Shown: positions 1 to 8,291, numbered from the stretch's first letter. The stretch is 37,656 nt of DNA from Novosphingobium pokkalii (GCF_014652855.1 NZ_BMZP01000025.1:1-37656), one strand, 5' to 3'. The notes: generated from the letters alone by a model not told the origin. Numbers and translations are program-made.

Positions 1-48
1 GCCTGGAACGACGCATTCCTGCTCTCCGTACTCCGTCATATGCGATAG

Positions 49-68
49 CCCTGCTCTGAAGAGGAGGG
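49..68. repeat. Degenerate short copy of the G/C-rich palindrome, downstream of dapA
   Basis: An 8-base arm (49-56) and its partner (61-68) pair with one mismatch around a TGAA loop. The loop and the GAGGAGGG arm match the core of the large palindromes at 3173-3222 and 8292-8343 read on the opposite strand. It lies just after the dapA stop and could help end dapA transcription. There is no clear T tract, so terminator function is a guess. Confidence 0.4.
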
Positions 69-83
69 GAGAAAGTTGCTCTC

Positions 84-971
84 TTACACCAGCCCGGCGT
101 GTTCCAGCGCTTCGTCCACGGCGCGGCGGGCGGCGTCGCTGCACGGCACCAGCGGCAGGCGCAGTTCCTCGCCCAGCCAATCGTGGACGCGCGACAGGGC
201 ATACTTCACCGGGCCCGGCGAGGCGTCCTCGAACATGGCGTAGTGCAGCGGATAGAGCTTGTCGTTCAGCTCGCGCGCAAGGGCGAGATCGTTGGCCGCG
301 CAGGCCGCCTGGAATTCCGCGCAAAGCTTGGGCGCGACATTGGCCGTCACCGAAATGCAGCCCACGGCGCCGGCGGCATTGGCCGGCAGGGCCAGTTCAT
401 CGTCGCCCGAAAGCTGGCAGAAATGCTTGCCGATGCCCATGCGGTGGTCGGTCACGCGCGAAAGATCGCCGCTGGCGTCCTTGATGCCGACGACCTTGTC
501 GGGATAGCGCTTGGCCAGCTCGCACACCGTTTCGGGCAGGATGTCCGTCACCGTGCGGCCCGGCACGTTGTAGAGAATGATCGGCAGGTCGTTGTTTTCG
601 GCCAGATAGCTGAAATGCGCGATCAGGCCCGCCTGGCTGGGGCGGTTGTAATAGGGCGCCACGCAGAGCGCCGCCTGGGCGCCGCACTTCTTGGAAAACG
701 TCATGTGCAGCAGCGCGTTCATCGTGTCGTTGCTGCCGCAACCGGCGATCACCGGCACGCGGCCGGCGGCCTGCTCCACGCAGACTTCGATCACGCGATG
801 GTGTTCGGCGTTGGACAAGGTCGAGGCTTCGCCCGTGGTGCCGCAGGGCACCAGCGCCGCAGAGCCGTTGTCGATCTGCCAGTCGACCAGGCGGCGAAAG
901 GCTTTCTCGTCAAAGGCTCCATCGCGAAACGGTGTCACCAAAGCCGGAATGGAGCCGGAAAACATGGACAT
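84..971 (-). CDS. dapA: 4-hydroxy-tetrahydrodipicolinate synthase
   Basis: This enzyme condenses pyruvate with aspartate semialdehyde, the first committed step of the diaminopimelate/lysine pathway, in the cytoplasm. At 295 residues it has the normal family length and is a complete TIM barrel. Visible active-site elements are GTTGE at 44-48, the catalytic Tyr134 in YNVPGR, and the Schiff-base Lys164 in VGIKDASG. The start at 971 is followed by a second in-frame ATG at 965. The GAGGG on the minus strand is better spaced for the second, so the protein may begin two residues later. The gene is divergent from the lytic transglycosylase at 1103, with about 130 bp of shared promoter region. The identification is firm because all catalytic residues are present. 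Confidence 0.96.
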   Translation of the reverse strand: MSMFSGSIPALVTPFRDGAFDEKAFRRLVDWQIDNGSAALVPCGTTGEASTLSNAEHHRVIEVCVEQAAGRVPVIAGCGSNDTMNALLHMTFSKKCGAQAALCVAPYYNRPSQAGLIAHFSYLAENNDLPIILYNVPGRTVTDILPETVCELAKRYPDKVVGIKDASGDLSRVTDHRMGIGKHFCQLSGDDELALPANAAGAVGCISVTANVAPKLCAEFQAACAANDLALARELNDKLYPLHYAMFEDASPGPVKYALSRVHDWLGEELRLPLVPCSDAARRAVDEALEHAGLV

Positions 972-1102
972 TATCCCTCGTCTTGTCGCACAATGCGTTG
1001 TGGGGCAGGTCTGGACGCTTGCCGTGCGGCGCTTACCCCGTCAAACATACTATTGCCACAGCAAAGCCATATTCAGCGCCTGATAAGGAGGCCGCATAGA
1101 CG

Positions 1103-3148
1103 ATGTCCAGCATGGACTCGCCTCGACATCCCGTTTCCCTCGCCCTGCGCAATGGCCTGTGCGGCCTGGCCGCGCTGGTCGCGCTGTCGATGCCGACGCG
1201 CGCCAGCGATGCTGGACCCGATAGCGACGGCAGCGCCTGGGATCGCGCCCGGGCGCAGTTGATCGCCGGGCAGCAGGGGCCGATGGCCCTGGCCATCTCG
1301 CGCTGGGAATTGCTCACGTCATCCAATCGCTTCGGCTTTTCCGACTATGCCGGGTTCCTGCTGTCCTATCCCGGCTTTCCCGAGGAAGAGCGCTTGCGCC
1401 GCTATGCCGAGGCCGCGCTCGACCGCGACGCGAGCGCTGGCGGTGGCGCGGACGTGCGCGCCACGGTGGCCTATTTCGACCGGCAACCGCCGCTGACCAA
1501 TCCCGGCCGCGCGCGCTATGCCTTGGCCCTGCGCGCGCTGGGCCGGCCCGATGCCGATGCCATGGCCAAGGCGGCGTGGCGTGGCGGGCCGATGAGCGAT
1601 GCCGACGAGGCCGCGATCCAGGCCACCTGGGGCGCCACGTTCACGCCCGACGATGCCGATGCGCGGATGGACGCGCTGCTCTGGGCCGGGGCGACCGACC
1701 AGGCCAACCGCGCCTTCGCCAATGTCTCCCCGCTGCGCCGGGGGATCGACGGCGCGCGCCTGATGGCGCTGCAAGGGCTCGATCCCTTTGCCGCGGCCGC
1801 CGGCACTCCGGCAGACCAGCTCAACAGCGATCCAGGCTTTCTCTATGCCCGCGCGCGCGAATTGCGCAAGCAGGGCCAGGGCATCGCCGCACAGGCGCTG
1901 CTGGCCAACCGGCCGCTGCTGCGCGACCGGCCGCTGCTGCGCGGCAAGTGGATCGACGAACTGCTCGCCAATGCACAGGGCGCCGCCTCGATGGGCGATG
2001 CGCGCAGCGCCGTGGCGATCGCGCGCGGGGTGGACGATGCCTTTGCGCCGGGCGAAGACATCAGCCAGATGCCCTATGACCTGCGCGATGATTACACCTC
2101 GCTGGTCTGGCTGGGCGGAACCCAGGCACTGTGGAAGCTGGGCGATGCCGCCGGCGCCGCGCCGCTGTTCTGGCGCTATGGCAATGCGGCGCAGACGCCG
2201 GGAACCAAGGCCAAGGGCTATTACTGGGCCGGCCGCGCCGCGGCCCAGGCTGGCCTTGGCGGTGATGCGCAGCGCTATTTCGCCATGGCCGCGCGCTATG
2301 CCGACCAGTTCTATGGCCTGCTCGCACTGGAACGGCTGGGCCAGAGCGTGCCCAACTTTGCCTATGATTCGCGCGCCGTGCCGACGCCGGAGGAGCGAGC
2401 CCGCTTCAATGCCAGCCCGCTGACCCAGGCGGTGCGCGAAGTGGCACGCAGCGGGCAGTGGCGCACGACCGTGCGGTTCTTCAAGGAAATCGCCGCGCAG
2501 CAACAGACGGAAGGCCAGCACATGCTGGTGGCCGAACTGGCGCGCGAACTGGGCCGGCGCGATCTGGGCGTTATCGTGGGCCAGGCCGCCGGGGCCCGCG
2601 GCTATCTCGATTTCCAGCACATCGCCTTTCCGCTGATCCCGGTGCCGCCGGGCACCGAGCAATCGTGGACCATGATCCATGCCATCACGCGCCAGGAAAG
2701 CCAGTTTGCCCAGAATGCGATGAGCCACGCCGGCGCGCGGGGCCTGATGCAGTTGATGCCCGCCACGGCCAACGAGCAGGCGGGCAAGCTGGGCCTGGCC
2801 TATTCCGCCCAGGCGCTGACCGACGACGCCGGTTTCAACCTGATGCTCGGCAGCGCCTTTTTCGGCCGGTTGATGGATATCTATGGCGGCTCCACCCCGC
2901 TGGCCGTGGCCGCCTATAACGCCGGGCCGGGCAATGTGAACAAATGGCTGCGCGCCAATGGCGATCCGCGCACCGGGGCGGTGGAATGGGTCGACTGGAT
3001 CGAGCGCATTCCGCTGTCGGAAACGCGCAACTATGTGCAGCGCGTGCTGGAAAACGCCGTGGTCTATGACGCCATGAACCCGGACAAGGCGGAATGGCAC
3101 GGCCCCAACCCGATGAGCCATATCCTGGGCAAGCCCACGCCGGGGTAA
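1103..3148 (+). CDS. Soluble lytic murein transglycosylase (Slt family)
   Basis: This periplasmic enzyme cleaves the MurNAc-GlcNAc bond of peptidoglycan and leaves 1,6-anhydro ends. The 681-residue protein starts with a signal-peptide-like segment (about 13-34, ending near TRAS). A long alpha-helical region of superhelical U/L-domain type follows, then a C-terminal SLT domain from about residue 520. The catalytic Glu532 sits in ITRQES, and GLMQLMP follows at 547-553, both diagnostic of family 1 transglycosylases. The start is supported by AAGGAGG at 1085-1091; a second ATG at 1112 is possible. A small internal duplication gives PLLR twice around residue 275. Size and architecture fit Slt70-like proteins of sphingomonads. 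The family is clear; the exact paralogue name is not. Confidence 0.93.
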   Translation: MSSMDSPRHPVSLALRNGLCGLAALVALSMPTRASDAGPDSDGSAWDRARAQLIAGQQGPMALAISRWELLTSSNRFGFSDYAGFLLSYPGFPEEERLRRYAEAALDRDASAGGGADVRATVAYFDRQPPLTNPGRARYALALRALGRPDADAMAKAAWRGGPMSDADEAAIQATWGATFTPDDADARMDALLWAGATDQANRAFANVSPLRRGIDGARLMALQGLDPFAAAAGTPADQLNSDPGFLYARARELRKQGQGIAAQALLANRPLLRDRPLLRGKWIDELLANAQGAASMGDARSAVAIARGVDDAFAPGEDISQMPYDLRDDYTSLVWLGGTQALWKLGDAAGAAPLFWRYGNAAQTPGTKAKGYYWAGRAAAQAGLGGDAQRYFAMAARYADQFYGLLALERLGQSVPNFAYDSRAVPTPEERARFNASPLTQAVREVARSGQWRTTVRFFKEIAAQQQTEGQHMLVAELARELGRRDLGVIVGQAAGARGYLDFQHIAFPLIPVPPGTEQSWTMIHAITRQESQFAQNAMSHAGARGLMQLMPATANEQAGKLGLAYSAQALTDDAGFNLMLGSAFFGRLMDIYGGSTPLAVAAYNAGPGNVNKWLRANGDPRTGAVEWVDWIERIPLSETRNYVQRVLENAVVYDAMNPDKAEWHGPNPMSHILGKPTPG

Positions 3149-3172
3149 TCGCGGCGTTTGCGCTGTGCCCTG

Positions 3173-3222
3173 CACCACCCCCCACCCCCCTCCTCTTCGG
3201 AGGAGGGGGGTGGGGGGTGGTG
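3173..3222. repeat. Perfect G/C-rich palindrome, 23-bp stem with TTCG loop
   Basis: The left arm (3173-3195) is the exact reverse complement of the right arm (3200-3222), with a TTCG tetraloop between them. One strand is runs of C broken by single A or T, the other runs of G. It lies between the transglycosylase stop and the greB-like start, 32 bp before that ATG. A near-identical element sits at 8292-8343. It looks like a repeated extragenic palindrome and would form a very stable hairpin in RNA. Lack of a T tract argues against a simple intrinsic terminator. Confidence 0.9.
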
Positions 3223-3254
3223 GAAGCGCAGCACAGCCGCTAAAGGCAAAAACA

Positions 3255-3743
3255 ATGAAACCCGATGGCAATCCGATCACGCCCGCTGGCCTGGCCGCGC
3301 TGCGGGCGCGCTATGACCACCTGCTCGGCACCGAGCGCCCGGCCATCGTCGAAATCGTGAGCTGGGCGGCGGGCAATGGCGACCGTTCGGAAAACGGCGA
3401 CTATCTCTATGGCCGCAAGCGCATGCGCGAGATCGACCGCGAACTGGCTTGGCTGGCGCGGCGGATGAAGGCCGCGCGCGTGGTCGATCCGGCACGGCAG
3501 GAAGACCGCAGCCGCGTCTTGTTCGGCGCGACGGTGGAACTGGCCGACGAGGACGACAACCGCCGCACGCTGACTCTGGTGGGCGACGACGAGCAGGACG
3601 CCGGCAAGGGCCTGATCGGCTGGAGCGCGCCGATCGCCCGGGCGCTGCGCGGCGCGCGCGTGGGTGATCTGCGCGTGGTGCGTCTGCCGGGCGGGGAAAA
3701 GGAATGGGAAATCATGACGATCGACTATCCGGTGCCGGCATGA
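3255..3743 (+). CDS. greB: Transcription elongation factor, GreA/GreB family
   Basis: Gre factors enter the RNA polymerase secondary channel and trigger cleavage of backtracked RNA. This 162-residue protein has the N-terminal coiled coil (about 8-70) with a GDRSENGDYLYGRKRMREIDRE stretch, where the paired acidic residues of the tip reside. It ends in a C-terminal FKBP-like domain. The YGRKRMREIDREL form is typical of the GreB branch. I placed the start at ATG 3255: the longer open frame begins inside the palindrome at 3173-3222 and its extra residues are low-complexity. Its stop overlaps the ATG of the next gene (ATGA). Expression may be affected by the hairpin directly upstream. GreA-like naming is the alternative. 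Confidence 0.9.
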   Translation: MKPDGNPITPAGLAALRARYDHLLGTERPAIVEIVSWAAGNGDRSENGDYLYGRKRMREIDRELAWLARRMKAARVVDPARQEDRSRVLFGATVELADEDDNRRTLTLVGDDEQDAGKGLIGWSAPIARALRGARVGDLRVVRLPGGEKEWEIMTIDYPVPA

Positions 3744-4396
3744 GCGCGCCTGCGGTGCCAGGCCACGTGCTGCCGGGGAAGTTCTTCGTGCTGCGCCACG
3801 GGGAAACCGTATTCAACGCCGCGCGCCGCCTGCAATCCAACGCGATGCACACCCCCCTCACCCGCCAGGGGTTCGAGCAGGCCGTGGTCATGGGCCAGGC
3901 CCTGCGGGGCGCGCTGGGCGAGCGGCCCGTGGTGCGCCTGCACATTTCCGACACCGGCCGCGCCTTGCAGACCGCCTCGCTGATCGCGGAGGAACTGGGC
4001 ATCGACTGGTTCGCCGCCAACCGCACGCCCGATCTGTTCGAGATCGACATGGGATCGTGGTGCGGGCGCGGCTATGACGACGTGGAGGCCGATCACGGAC
4101 CGATCACCCTGGCCGACCACCTGCTGCGCCCCGCCCCGGATGGCGAGGACTATCCCGCCATCGCGGCGCGCCTCCAACGCTGGATCGACGCGGTAGGCCA
4201 CTCCGGGGAAACCCACATCGTGGTCATGCACGGCATTTCCAGCCGCGTGCTGCGGGGCCTGCTCGCCGGTCTGCCACCCCACCCCGACCATGGTGCGCCG
4301 ATCGCGCCATCGCTGGTCCAGGGATCGATCGCGCTGATCGAGAATGGGCGCGAAGAGGTGTTCTTCGGTTCGGCGCGCGGCACGGAGCACGCCTGA
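3740..4396 (+). CDS. Histidine phosphatase family protein (phosphoglycerate mutase-like)
   Basis: Members of this superfamily transfer phosphate through a phosphohistidine, acting as phosphatases or mutases on small molecules or proteins. The 218-residue protein has the signature FFVLRHGET with the nucleophile His20, a second arginine/serine region (HISDTGRALQTA) and the distal histidine in IVVMHGIS. The substrate cannot be read from sequence. Start ATG 3740 overlaps the greB-like stop by ATGA, and its own stop overlaps the next start, so it is probably translated as part of a coupled chain. An earlier ATG at 3704 would lie inside the previous gene and is less likely. Confidence 0.9.
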   Translation: MSAPAVPGHVLPGKFFVLRHGETVFNAARRLQSNAMHTPLTRQGFEQAVVMGQALRGALGERPVVRLHISDTGRALQTASLIAEELGIDWFAANRTPDLFEIDMGSWCGRGYDDVEADHGPITLADHLLRPAPDGEDYPAIAARLQRWIDAVGHSGETHIVVMHGISSRVLRGLLAGLPPHPDHGAPIAPSLVQGSIALIENGREEVFFGSARGTEHA

Positions 4397-4581
4397 TGGC
4401 CGAGGTGATCAACCTGCGCCAGGCACGCAAGGCGCGCGATCGCCAGGCTGCGCAAGCCCAGGCCGCCGCCAACCGCGCCCGCTTTGGCCGCACCAAGGCG
4501 GAAAAGGCCGCCGATGCCGCGCGCGAGGAGCAGGCCCGCCGTCACCTGGATGGCCACCGTCTGGAAGGGGAAACCGACTGA
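4396..4581 (+). CDS. DUF4169 family protein
   Basis: This is a 61-residue, highly charged protein rich in Ala, Arg and Lys. It begins MAEVINLRQARKAR, the hallmark of the DUF4169 family found in Alphaproteobacteria. It is predicted to be mostly one long helix. Function is unknown. It overlaps the phosphatase stop by one base at its start and the next gene by one base at its end (TGATG arrangements), implying translational coupling. No signal peptide or membrane segment is visible. Confidence 0.85.
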   Translation: MAEVINLRQARKARDRQAAQAQAAANRARFGRTKAEKAADAAREEQARRHLDGHRLEGETD

Positions 4582-4784
4582 TGCGCACGACCTATGAAAG
4601 CGCAACCGTGCGCCTCTATCACCTGGCCGATGGTCCCGAAGGCGGCGCCGCGCAGACTTTGTTCTATGGCCCGCTGGACCAGGCCATAGCCCTGGCCGCG
4701 CAGCAGAGCGAAGAGATCCAGGCCGACCTGTTCATCGCCACCGACAACGACGTGATCGCATGGCTCGATCTGGCCGAAGGCTGA
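4581..4784 (+). CDS. Small hypothetical protein, 67 residues
   Basis: The gene is short but well supported by context. Its ATG shares a base with the DUF4169 stop, and it keeps an open frame with the codon bias of its neighbours. The protein begins MRTTYESATVRLYHLADG and contains FYGPLDQAIALA and an acidic C-terminus with DNDVIAWLDLAEG. It has no signal peptide, membrane helix or cysteine. The pattern suggests a small alpha/beta cytoplasmic protein. I do not recognise a family. The next gene starts 25 bp before this one ends. Confidence 0.75.
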   Translation: MRTTYESATVRLYHLADGPEGGAAQTLFYGPLDQAIALAAQQSEEIQADLFIATDNDVIAWLDLAEG

Positions 4785-5272
4785 CGCTGGCCGGCAGCGC
4801 GGCGGTTCTGGCGCTGCTGCTTTGCATGCGCCCCGCTGCGGCGCGCGACGCGCTGGGCGTGTGGGAGGATTGGGGCGCCTTTCGCGACAGCGCGGTGCCG
4901 CGCTGCTATGCCATTGCGATGCCAGCACCGAGCAGCCGCCCGCGTGACGGGGTGCCCTACATGACGATCGGCACCTGGCCCCGCCGCAACCTGCGCGGCC
5001 AGGTGCACTGGCGCCTGTCTCGCCGCATCGCGCCTGGCGCTAAAGTGACCGCAAGCGTGGGTGGCGAGACGTTCGAACTGATGGCCAGCGATGCCGTGGC
5101 CTGGGCGCAGGATCGGCGCATGGATGCAGCGGTGATCGCGCGCCTGCGTTCGGCCGGAACCCTTACCATCAGCGGCAAGGCGCGCGACGGCCGCACGTTC
5201 CGCGATACGTACCGCCTGGGCGGCGCCGCATCGGCGATGGATGCCGCTACGGTCGGTTGTGTCGGCCTCTGA
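4760..5272 (+). CDS. IalB-like secreted protein (invasion-associated locus B family)
   Basis: The 170-residue protein has a clear signal peptide (about 1-28, positively charged start, hydrophobic core, AAA-R-D cleavage zone) and a beta-rich mature part. The pattern of Trp-rich start, Cys in VPRCYAIA, RPRDGVPYMTIGTWP, FELMASDAVAWA, DTYRLGGAASAMD and a final VGC resembles the IalB family, where the two cysteines probably form a disulfide. Family members are periplasmic or outer-membrane-associated, and their biochemical role is unclear. Start ATG 4760 overlaps the preceding gene by 25 bp and gives the full signal peptide; the next in-frame ATG would remove most of it. Assignment is by pattern, so moderate. 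Confidence 0.72.
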   Translation: MARSGRRLTLAGSAAVLALLLCMRPAAARDALGVWEDWGAFRDSAVPRCYAIAMPAPSSRPRDGVPYMTIGTWPRRNLRGQVHWRLSRRIAPGAKVTASVGGETFELMASDAVAWAQDRRMDAAVIARLRSAGTLTISGKARDGRTFRDTYRLGGAASAMDAATVGCVGL

Positions 5273-5289
5273 AACTTAGGCCCAGATGC

Positions 5290-5317
5290 AAAACGGGCCG
5301 GGGTTTCCCCCGGCCCG
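5290..5317 (-). terminator. Rho-independent terminator of the outer-membrane protein gene
   Basis: On the minus strand a perfect 10-bp G/C stem (arms 5308-5317 and 5294-5303, four-base loop) is followed by TTTT (complement of 5290-5293). It lies about 26 bp after the stop of the gene at 5344-6024. It may also limit read-through from the plus-strand gene ending at 5272, though that side lacks a T run. Confidence 0.8.
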
Positions 5318-5343
5318 CCCTTGCAACAAACGATCGCGCGTGA

Positions 5344-6024
5344 TCAGAAGCGCAGGCCGTAGGTGGCCACGATCTGGTGACGGTCCGTATCGATGTCGAA
5401 ACGGTCGCTGGTGTTGCCGTTGAAGTTGAAGTTTGCGCGGCTGTAGTTCGAATAGCGATATTCGATCTTGCCGAAGGTCTTCGGGCTGAAGGCATATTCC
5501 AGACCGCCGCCGACGCGATAGCCATCGGTGGTCAGGCGATAGTCTTCCGAGGTGGTGCCGTCGCTGCCCTGCAACTTGTAGTGCATGTTGGTGTAGCCGC
5601 CCTTCACATAGAGCATGGCCTTGGGCGACATGGCGTAGCCCACGCGCGCACCGACATAGAGATCGCGACCGGCGCTCACGCGGCCCAGATTGAACGTGTT
5701 CGGTTCAAAGGTGTTGGTCCACTTGGCCGTGCTGCCGGTGGCTTCGCCTTCCACGCCGACAACCAGGTTGGTTCCCACCGGCACGTCGTAGCCGATTTCA
5801 CCACCATAGAGCAGGCCGTCGATCGACTGCTTCTGGTCGCGCGTATTGTCGTTGTCGACCGAGCTGCCCGAGCGGCTGATGTCATAGCCCAGGACGGCGC
5901 CGACGCGCGGGCCCGAGAACGTGCGGTTGGGGGCTTCGGGGGTGCCGGCCATGTCCTGCGCGAAGGCGGGGGCGGCCACGGCAAACGCCGAAACGGCGAC
6001 AACACTGGCGAGGATGGTCTTCAT
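5344..6024 (-). CDS. Outer-membrane beta-barrel protein (OmpA/Omp25-like porin family)
   Basis: A 226-residue protein with a signal peptide (1-22, ending APAFA) and a mature part of alternating hydrophobic/polar strands. Features include GLLYGGEIGYDVPVGTNLVVGVEGE, YVGARVGYAMSPKAMLYVKGGY, VGGGLEYAFSPKTFGKIEYRY and a terminal YGLRF, ending in the Phe expected for BAM-assembled barrels. It would form an eight-stranded barrel in the outer membrane. Relatives are called outer membrane beta-barrel or opacity-type proteins, and their ligand is unknown. The gene is monocistronic, divergent from the oxygenase gene at 6169, with its own terminator. A distant paralogue lies at 23982-24443. Confidence 0.9.
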   Translation of the reverse strand: MKTILASVVAVSAFAVAAPAFAQDMAGTPEAPNRTFSGPRVGAVLGYDISRSGSSVDNDNTRDQKQSIDGLLYGGEIGYDVPVGTNLVVGVEGEATGSTAKWTNTFEPNTFNLGRVSAGRDLYVGARVGYAMSPKAMLYVKGGYTNMHYKLQGSDGTTSEDYRLTTDGYRVGGGLEYAFSPKTFGKIEYRYSNYSRANFNFNGNTSDRFDIDTDRHQIVATYGLRF

Positions 6025-6168
6025 AACGCTTCAACTCCATACGAACTGTTCTGTTCTGTCGGCCGGTTGTCTTTCCCGTTGGCCACTCCTTGCGGAATGT
6101 TCCAATCTGGCAACCTGCTTGCGACCCGACAGACCTGCAACGAACGGGGCGAAGGGCGATCCGGTTTC

Positions 6169-6954
6169 ATGAACCTAGCACAACAAACCGAGCGTGACAT
6201 TTGCGCAACACTCACCGAAGCGCTAGAGAAGGGCATGGCCAACCCCTTCTCGCCGATCGCCAGCGCCGATGCGCGCCAGGCTGCCGCCACCGCTTTTGCC
6301 GCCACCGGCCACGTGCGACTGGCCCCGGTCCTGCCTGGCGAAACCGCCGATGCGCTGCATCGCTGGCTGCATGACGAAGCCGATTTCGCCCGTGTGCTGA
6401 ACCAGGGAGACAAGGTCTGGGATCTTGACGCCAAGGCGCGGGCGGCGCTCGACCCGGAACGGCAGTTGGCCTTGGTCGACGCCGTTCATGCCCAGGCGCG
6501 CGAGGGGTTCCAGTTCCTGTTCGATTCGCTGCGGGTCTCGGAAAATCCGGCCGAGCGCGCCGCGCGCGACACGCCCGTGGATCGGCTGATCAGCGCGTTC
6601 AACACCCCGCCCTGGCTGGACCTGTTCCGCACGCTGACCGGGGAACCGGCGATCCGCCTGGTCGATGGCCAGGCCACGCGCTATCTGCCCGGCCATTTCC
6701 TGACCGGCCATGATGACAACGTGGCCGGCAAGAACCGGGTGGCTGCCTATGTGCTCAACCTCACCCCGCGCTGGCGCGTGGAATGGGGCGGCCTGCTGAT
6801 GTTCCATGACGATGCCGGAGACGTGACGCGCGCACTGGCGCCACGGCACAACGCCCTGCATCTGTTCCGCGTGCCGCAGCCGCACTCGGTATCGCTGGTC
6901 GCACCCTTTGCCGGGGAGCCCAGACTGGCCATCACCGGCTGGCTGCGACGCTGA
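6169..6954 (+). CDS. 2-oxoglutarate/Fe(II)-dependent oxygenase family protein
   Basis: These non-heme iron enzymes hydroxylate amino acids, proteins or small molecules using 2-oxoglutarate and oxygen. The 261-residue protein carries the facial triad: His181 and Asp183 in FLTGHDDN and His239 in VPQPHSVS. Arg252 (GEPRLAITGW) is the likely 2-oxoglutarate ligand. The form resembles prolyl-hydroxylase-like 2OG-Fe(II) proteins of the Ofd1/Tpa1 type. I chose ATG 6169 (MNLAQQ). The open frame runs far upstream but is antisense to the outer-membrane protein gene there. An ATG at 6235 is an alternative with an ill-spaced GGG. The substrate cannot be inferred. Confidence 0.85.
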   Translation: MNLAQQTERDICATLTEALEKGMANPFSPIASADARQAAATAFAATGHVRLAPVLPGETADALHRWLHDEADFARVLNQGDKVWDLDAKARAALDPERQLALVDAVHAQAREGFQFLFDSLRVSENPAERAARDTPVDRLISAFNTPPWLDLFRTLTGEPAIRLVDGQATRYLPGHFLTGHDDNVAGKNRVAAYVLNLTPRWRVEWGGLLMFHDDAGDVTRALAPRHNALHLFRVPQPHSVSLVAPFAGEPRLAITGWLRR

Positions 6955-7013
6955 AAACCGGTGCGGCCACGGGCCTACTGGCGATTTTCCGATAAATGCG
7001 TATAGGGCGTGGC

Positions 7014-8273
7014 ATGAACGCCCCCACTTCGCTTCCCGTGTCCATGCCGATTCCCGGCCATGTCGATCCCGTGCCCGTGCCGCGCCCCGTGACCCCGCGC
7101 GAGGATGGCAAGGTCGATCTGATCGGCCTGCCCCGCCCGCAGATCGCCGCGCTGTTCCAGGAAGCCGGGCTCGATGCCAAGGCCGCCAAGCTGCGCGCCA
7201 AGCAGGTGTTCCACTGGCTCTATCATCGCGGCGTGACCGAGTTCGAGGCGATGACCGACATTGCCAAGGCAATGCGCCCGTGGCTGGCCGAACGCTTCGT
7301 GATCGGGCGGCCCAGCGTGGTGGAAGCGCAAGTGTCCACCGATGGCACGCGCAAGTGGCTGCTGCGCACCGCCGATGGCCATGACTTTGAAATGGTGTTC
7401 ATCCCCGATGCCGATCGCGGCACGCTCTGCGTGTCGAGCCAGGTGGGCTGCACGCTCAATTGCCGGTTCTGCCACACCGGCACGATGAAGCTGGTGCGCA
7501 ACCTGACGCCGGGCGAAATCGTCGGCCAGGTCATGCTGGCGCGCGATGCCCTGGGCGAATGGCCCAAGGGCTCGATGGCCGGGCTGGAAAGCGACGAGGA
7601 GGAAGGCAGCTACACCTCCGACGGGCGCCTTTTGACCAACATCGTGATGATGGGCATGGGCGAGCCGCTCTACAATTTCGACAATGTGCGCGATGCGCTC
7701 AAGCTGGTGATGGACGGCGATGGCCTGGCGCTGTCGAAGCGCCGCATCACCCTGTCCACCGCCGGCGTCGTGCCAATGATGGCCCGCGCGGGCGAGGAAA
7801 TCGGGGTGAACCTGGCGGTTTCGCTCCACGCCGTGACCAAGGACGTGCGCGACGAGATCGTACCGATCAACCGCAAGTTCGGGCTGGAGGAACTGCTCCA
7901 GGCCTGCGCCGACTATCCAGGCGCCAGCAACGCGCGGCGCATCACCTTTGAATATGTGATGCTCAAGGATCGCAACGACAGCGACGAGGACGCGCGCGAA
8001 CTGGTGCGCCTGATCAAGCAGTACAAGCTACCGGCCAAGGTGAACCTGATCCCGTTCAACCCCTGGCCCGGCGCGCCCTATGAATGCTCCACCCCGGAGC
8101 GGGTGAAGCGCTTTGCCGAAATCGTGTTCGAGGCCGGCATTTCCGCCCCCGTGCGCACCCCGCGCGGGCGCGATATCGATGCCGCCTGCGGCCAGCTCAA
8201 GACCGCCGCCGAACGCCGCAGCCGCGCCGAACTCGATCGCCTGGCGGCCGAGAAGCAGGCTGCGCTGGGTTGA
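7014..8273 (+). CDS. rlmN: Dual-specificity RNA methyltransferase RlmN (23S rRNA A2503 / tRNA A37)
   Basis: This radical-SAM enzyme methylates C2 of adenosine in 23S rRNA and some tRNAs. The 419-residue protein has the CX3CX2C cluster motif (C146, C150, C153 in GCTLNCRFCHTG), the upstream cysteine in LCVSSQVGC, the MMGMGEPL SAM-binding stretch and the C-terminal methyl-carrying cysteine in GRDIDAACGQL. An acidic insert (about residues 188-204, ESDEEEGS) separates ARDALGEWP from the LLTNIVMMG strand. Start ATG 7014 is preceded by TATAGGG with good spacing; the ATG at 6996 lacks a ribosome binding site. The gene ends before the palindrome at 8292 and is convergent with the PhzF-family gene. Confidence 0.96.
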   Translation: MNAPTSLPVSMPIPGHVDPVPVPRPVTPREDGKVDLIGLPRPQIAALFQEAGLDAKAAKLRAKQVFHWLYHRGVTEFEAMTDIAKAMRPWLAERFVIGRPSVVEAQVSTDGTRKWLLRTADGHDFEMVFIPDADRGTLCVSSQVGCTLNCRFCHTGTMKLVRNLTPGEIVGQVMLARDALGEWPKGSMAGLESDEEEGSYTSDGRLLTNIVMMGMGEPLYNFDNVRDALKLVMDGDGLALSKRRITLSTAGVVPMMARAGEEIGVNLAVSLHAVTKDVRDEIVPINRKFGLEELLQACADYPGASNARRITFEYVMLKDRNDSDEDARELVRLIKQYKLPAKVNLIPFNPWPGAPYECSTPERVKRFAEIVFEAGISAPVRTPRGRDIDAACGQLKTAAERRSRAELDRLAAEKQAALG

Positions 8274-8291
8274 TCCGCAGCGCAAGGCTTC

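Noticed and set aside
3165..3254. Extended start of the Gre-type protein
   Set aside because: The added residues are translated from the G/C palindrome (Pro/Arg/Gly only) and do not belong to the coiled-coil domain.
5377..6168. N-terminal extension of the 2OG-Fe(II) oxygenase frame
   Set aside because: It is antisense to the outer-membrane protein gene and reads as low-complexity Ala/Val/Gly/His sequence. The family domain fits the start at 6169.
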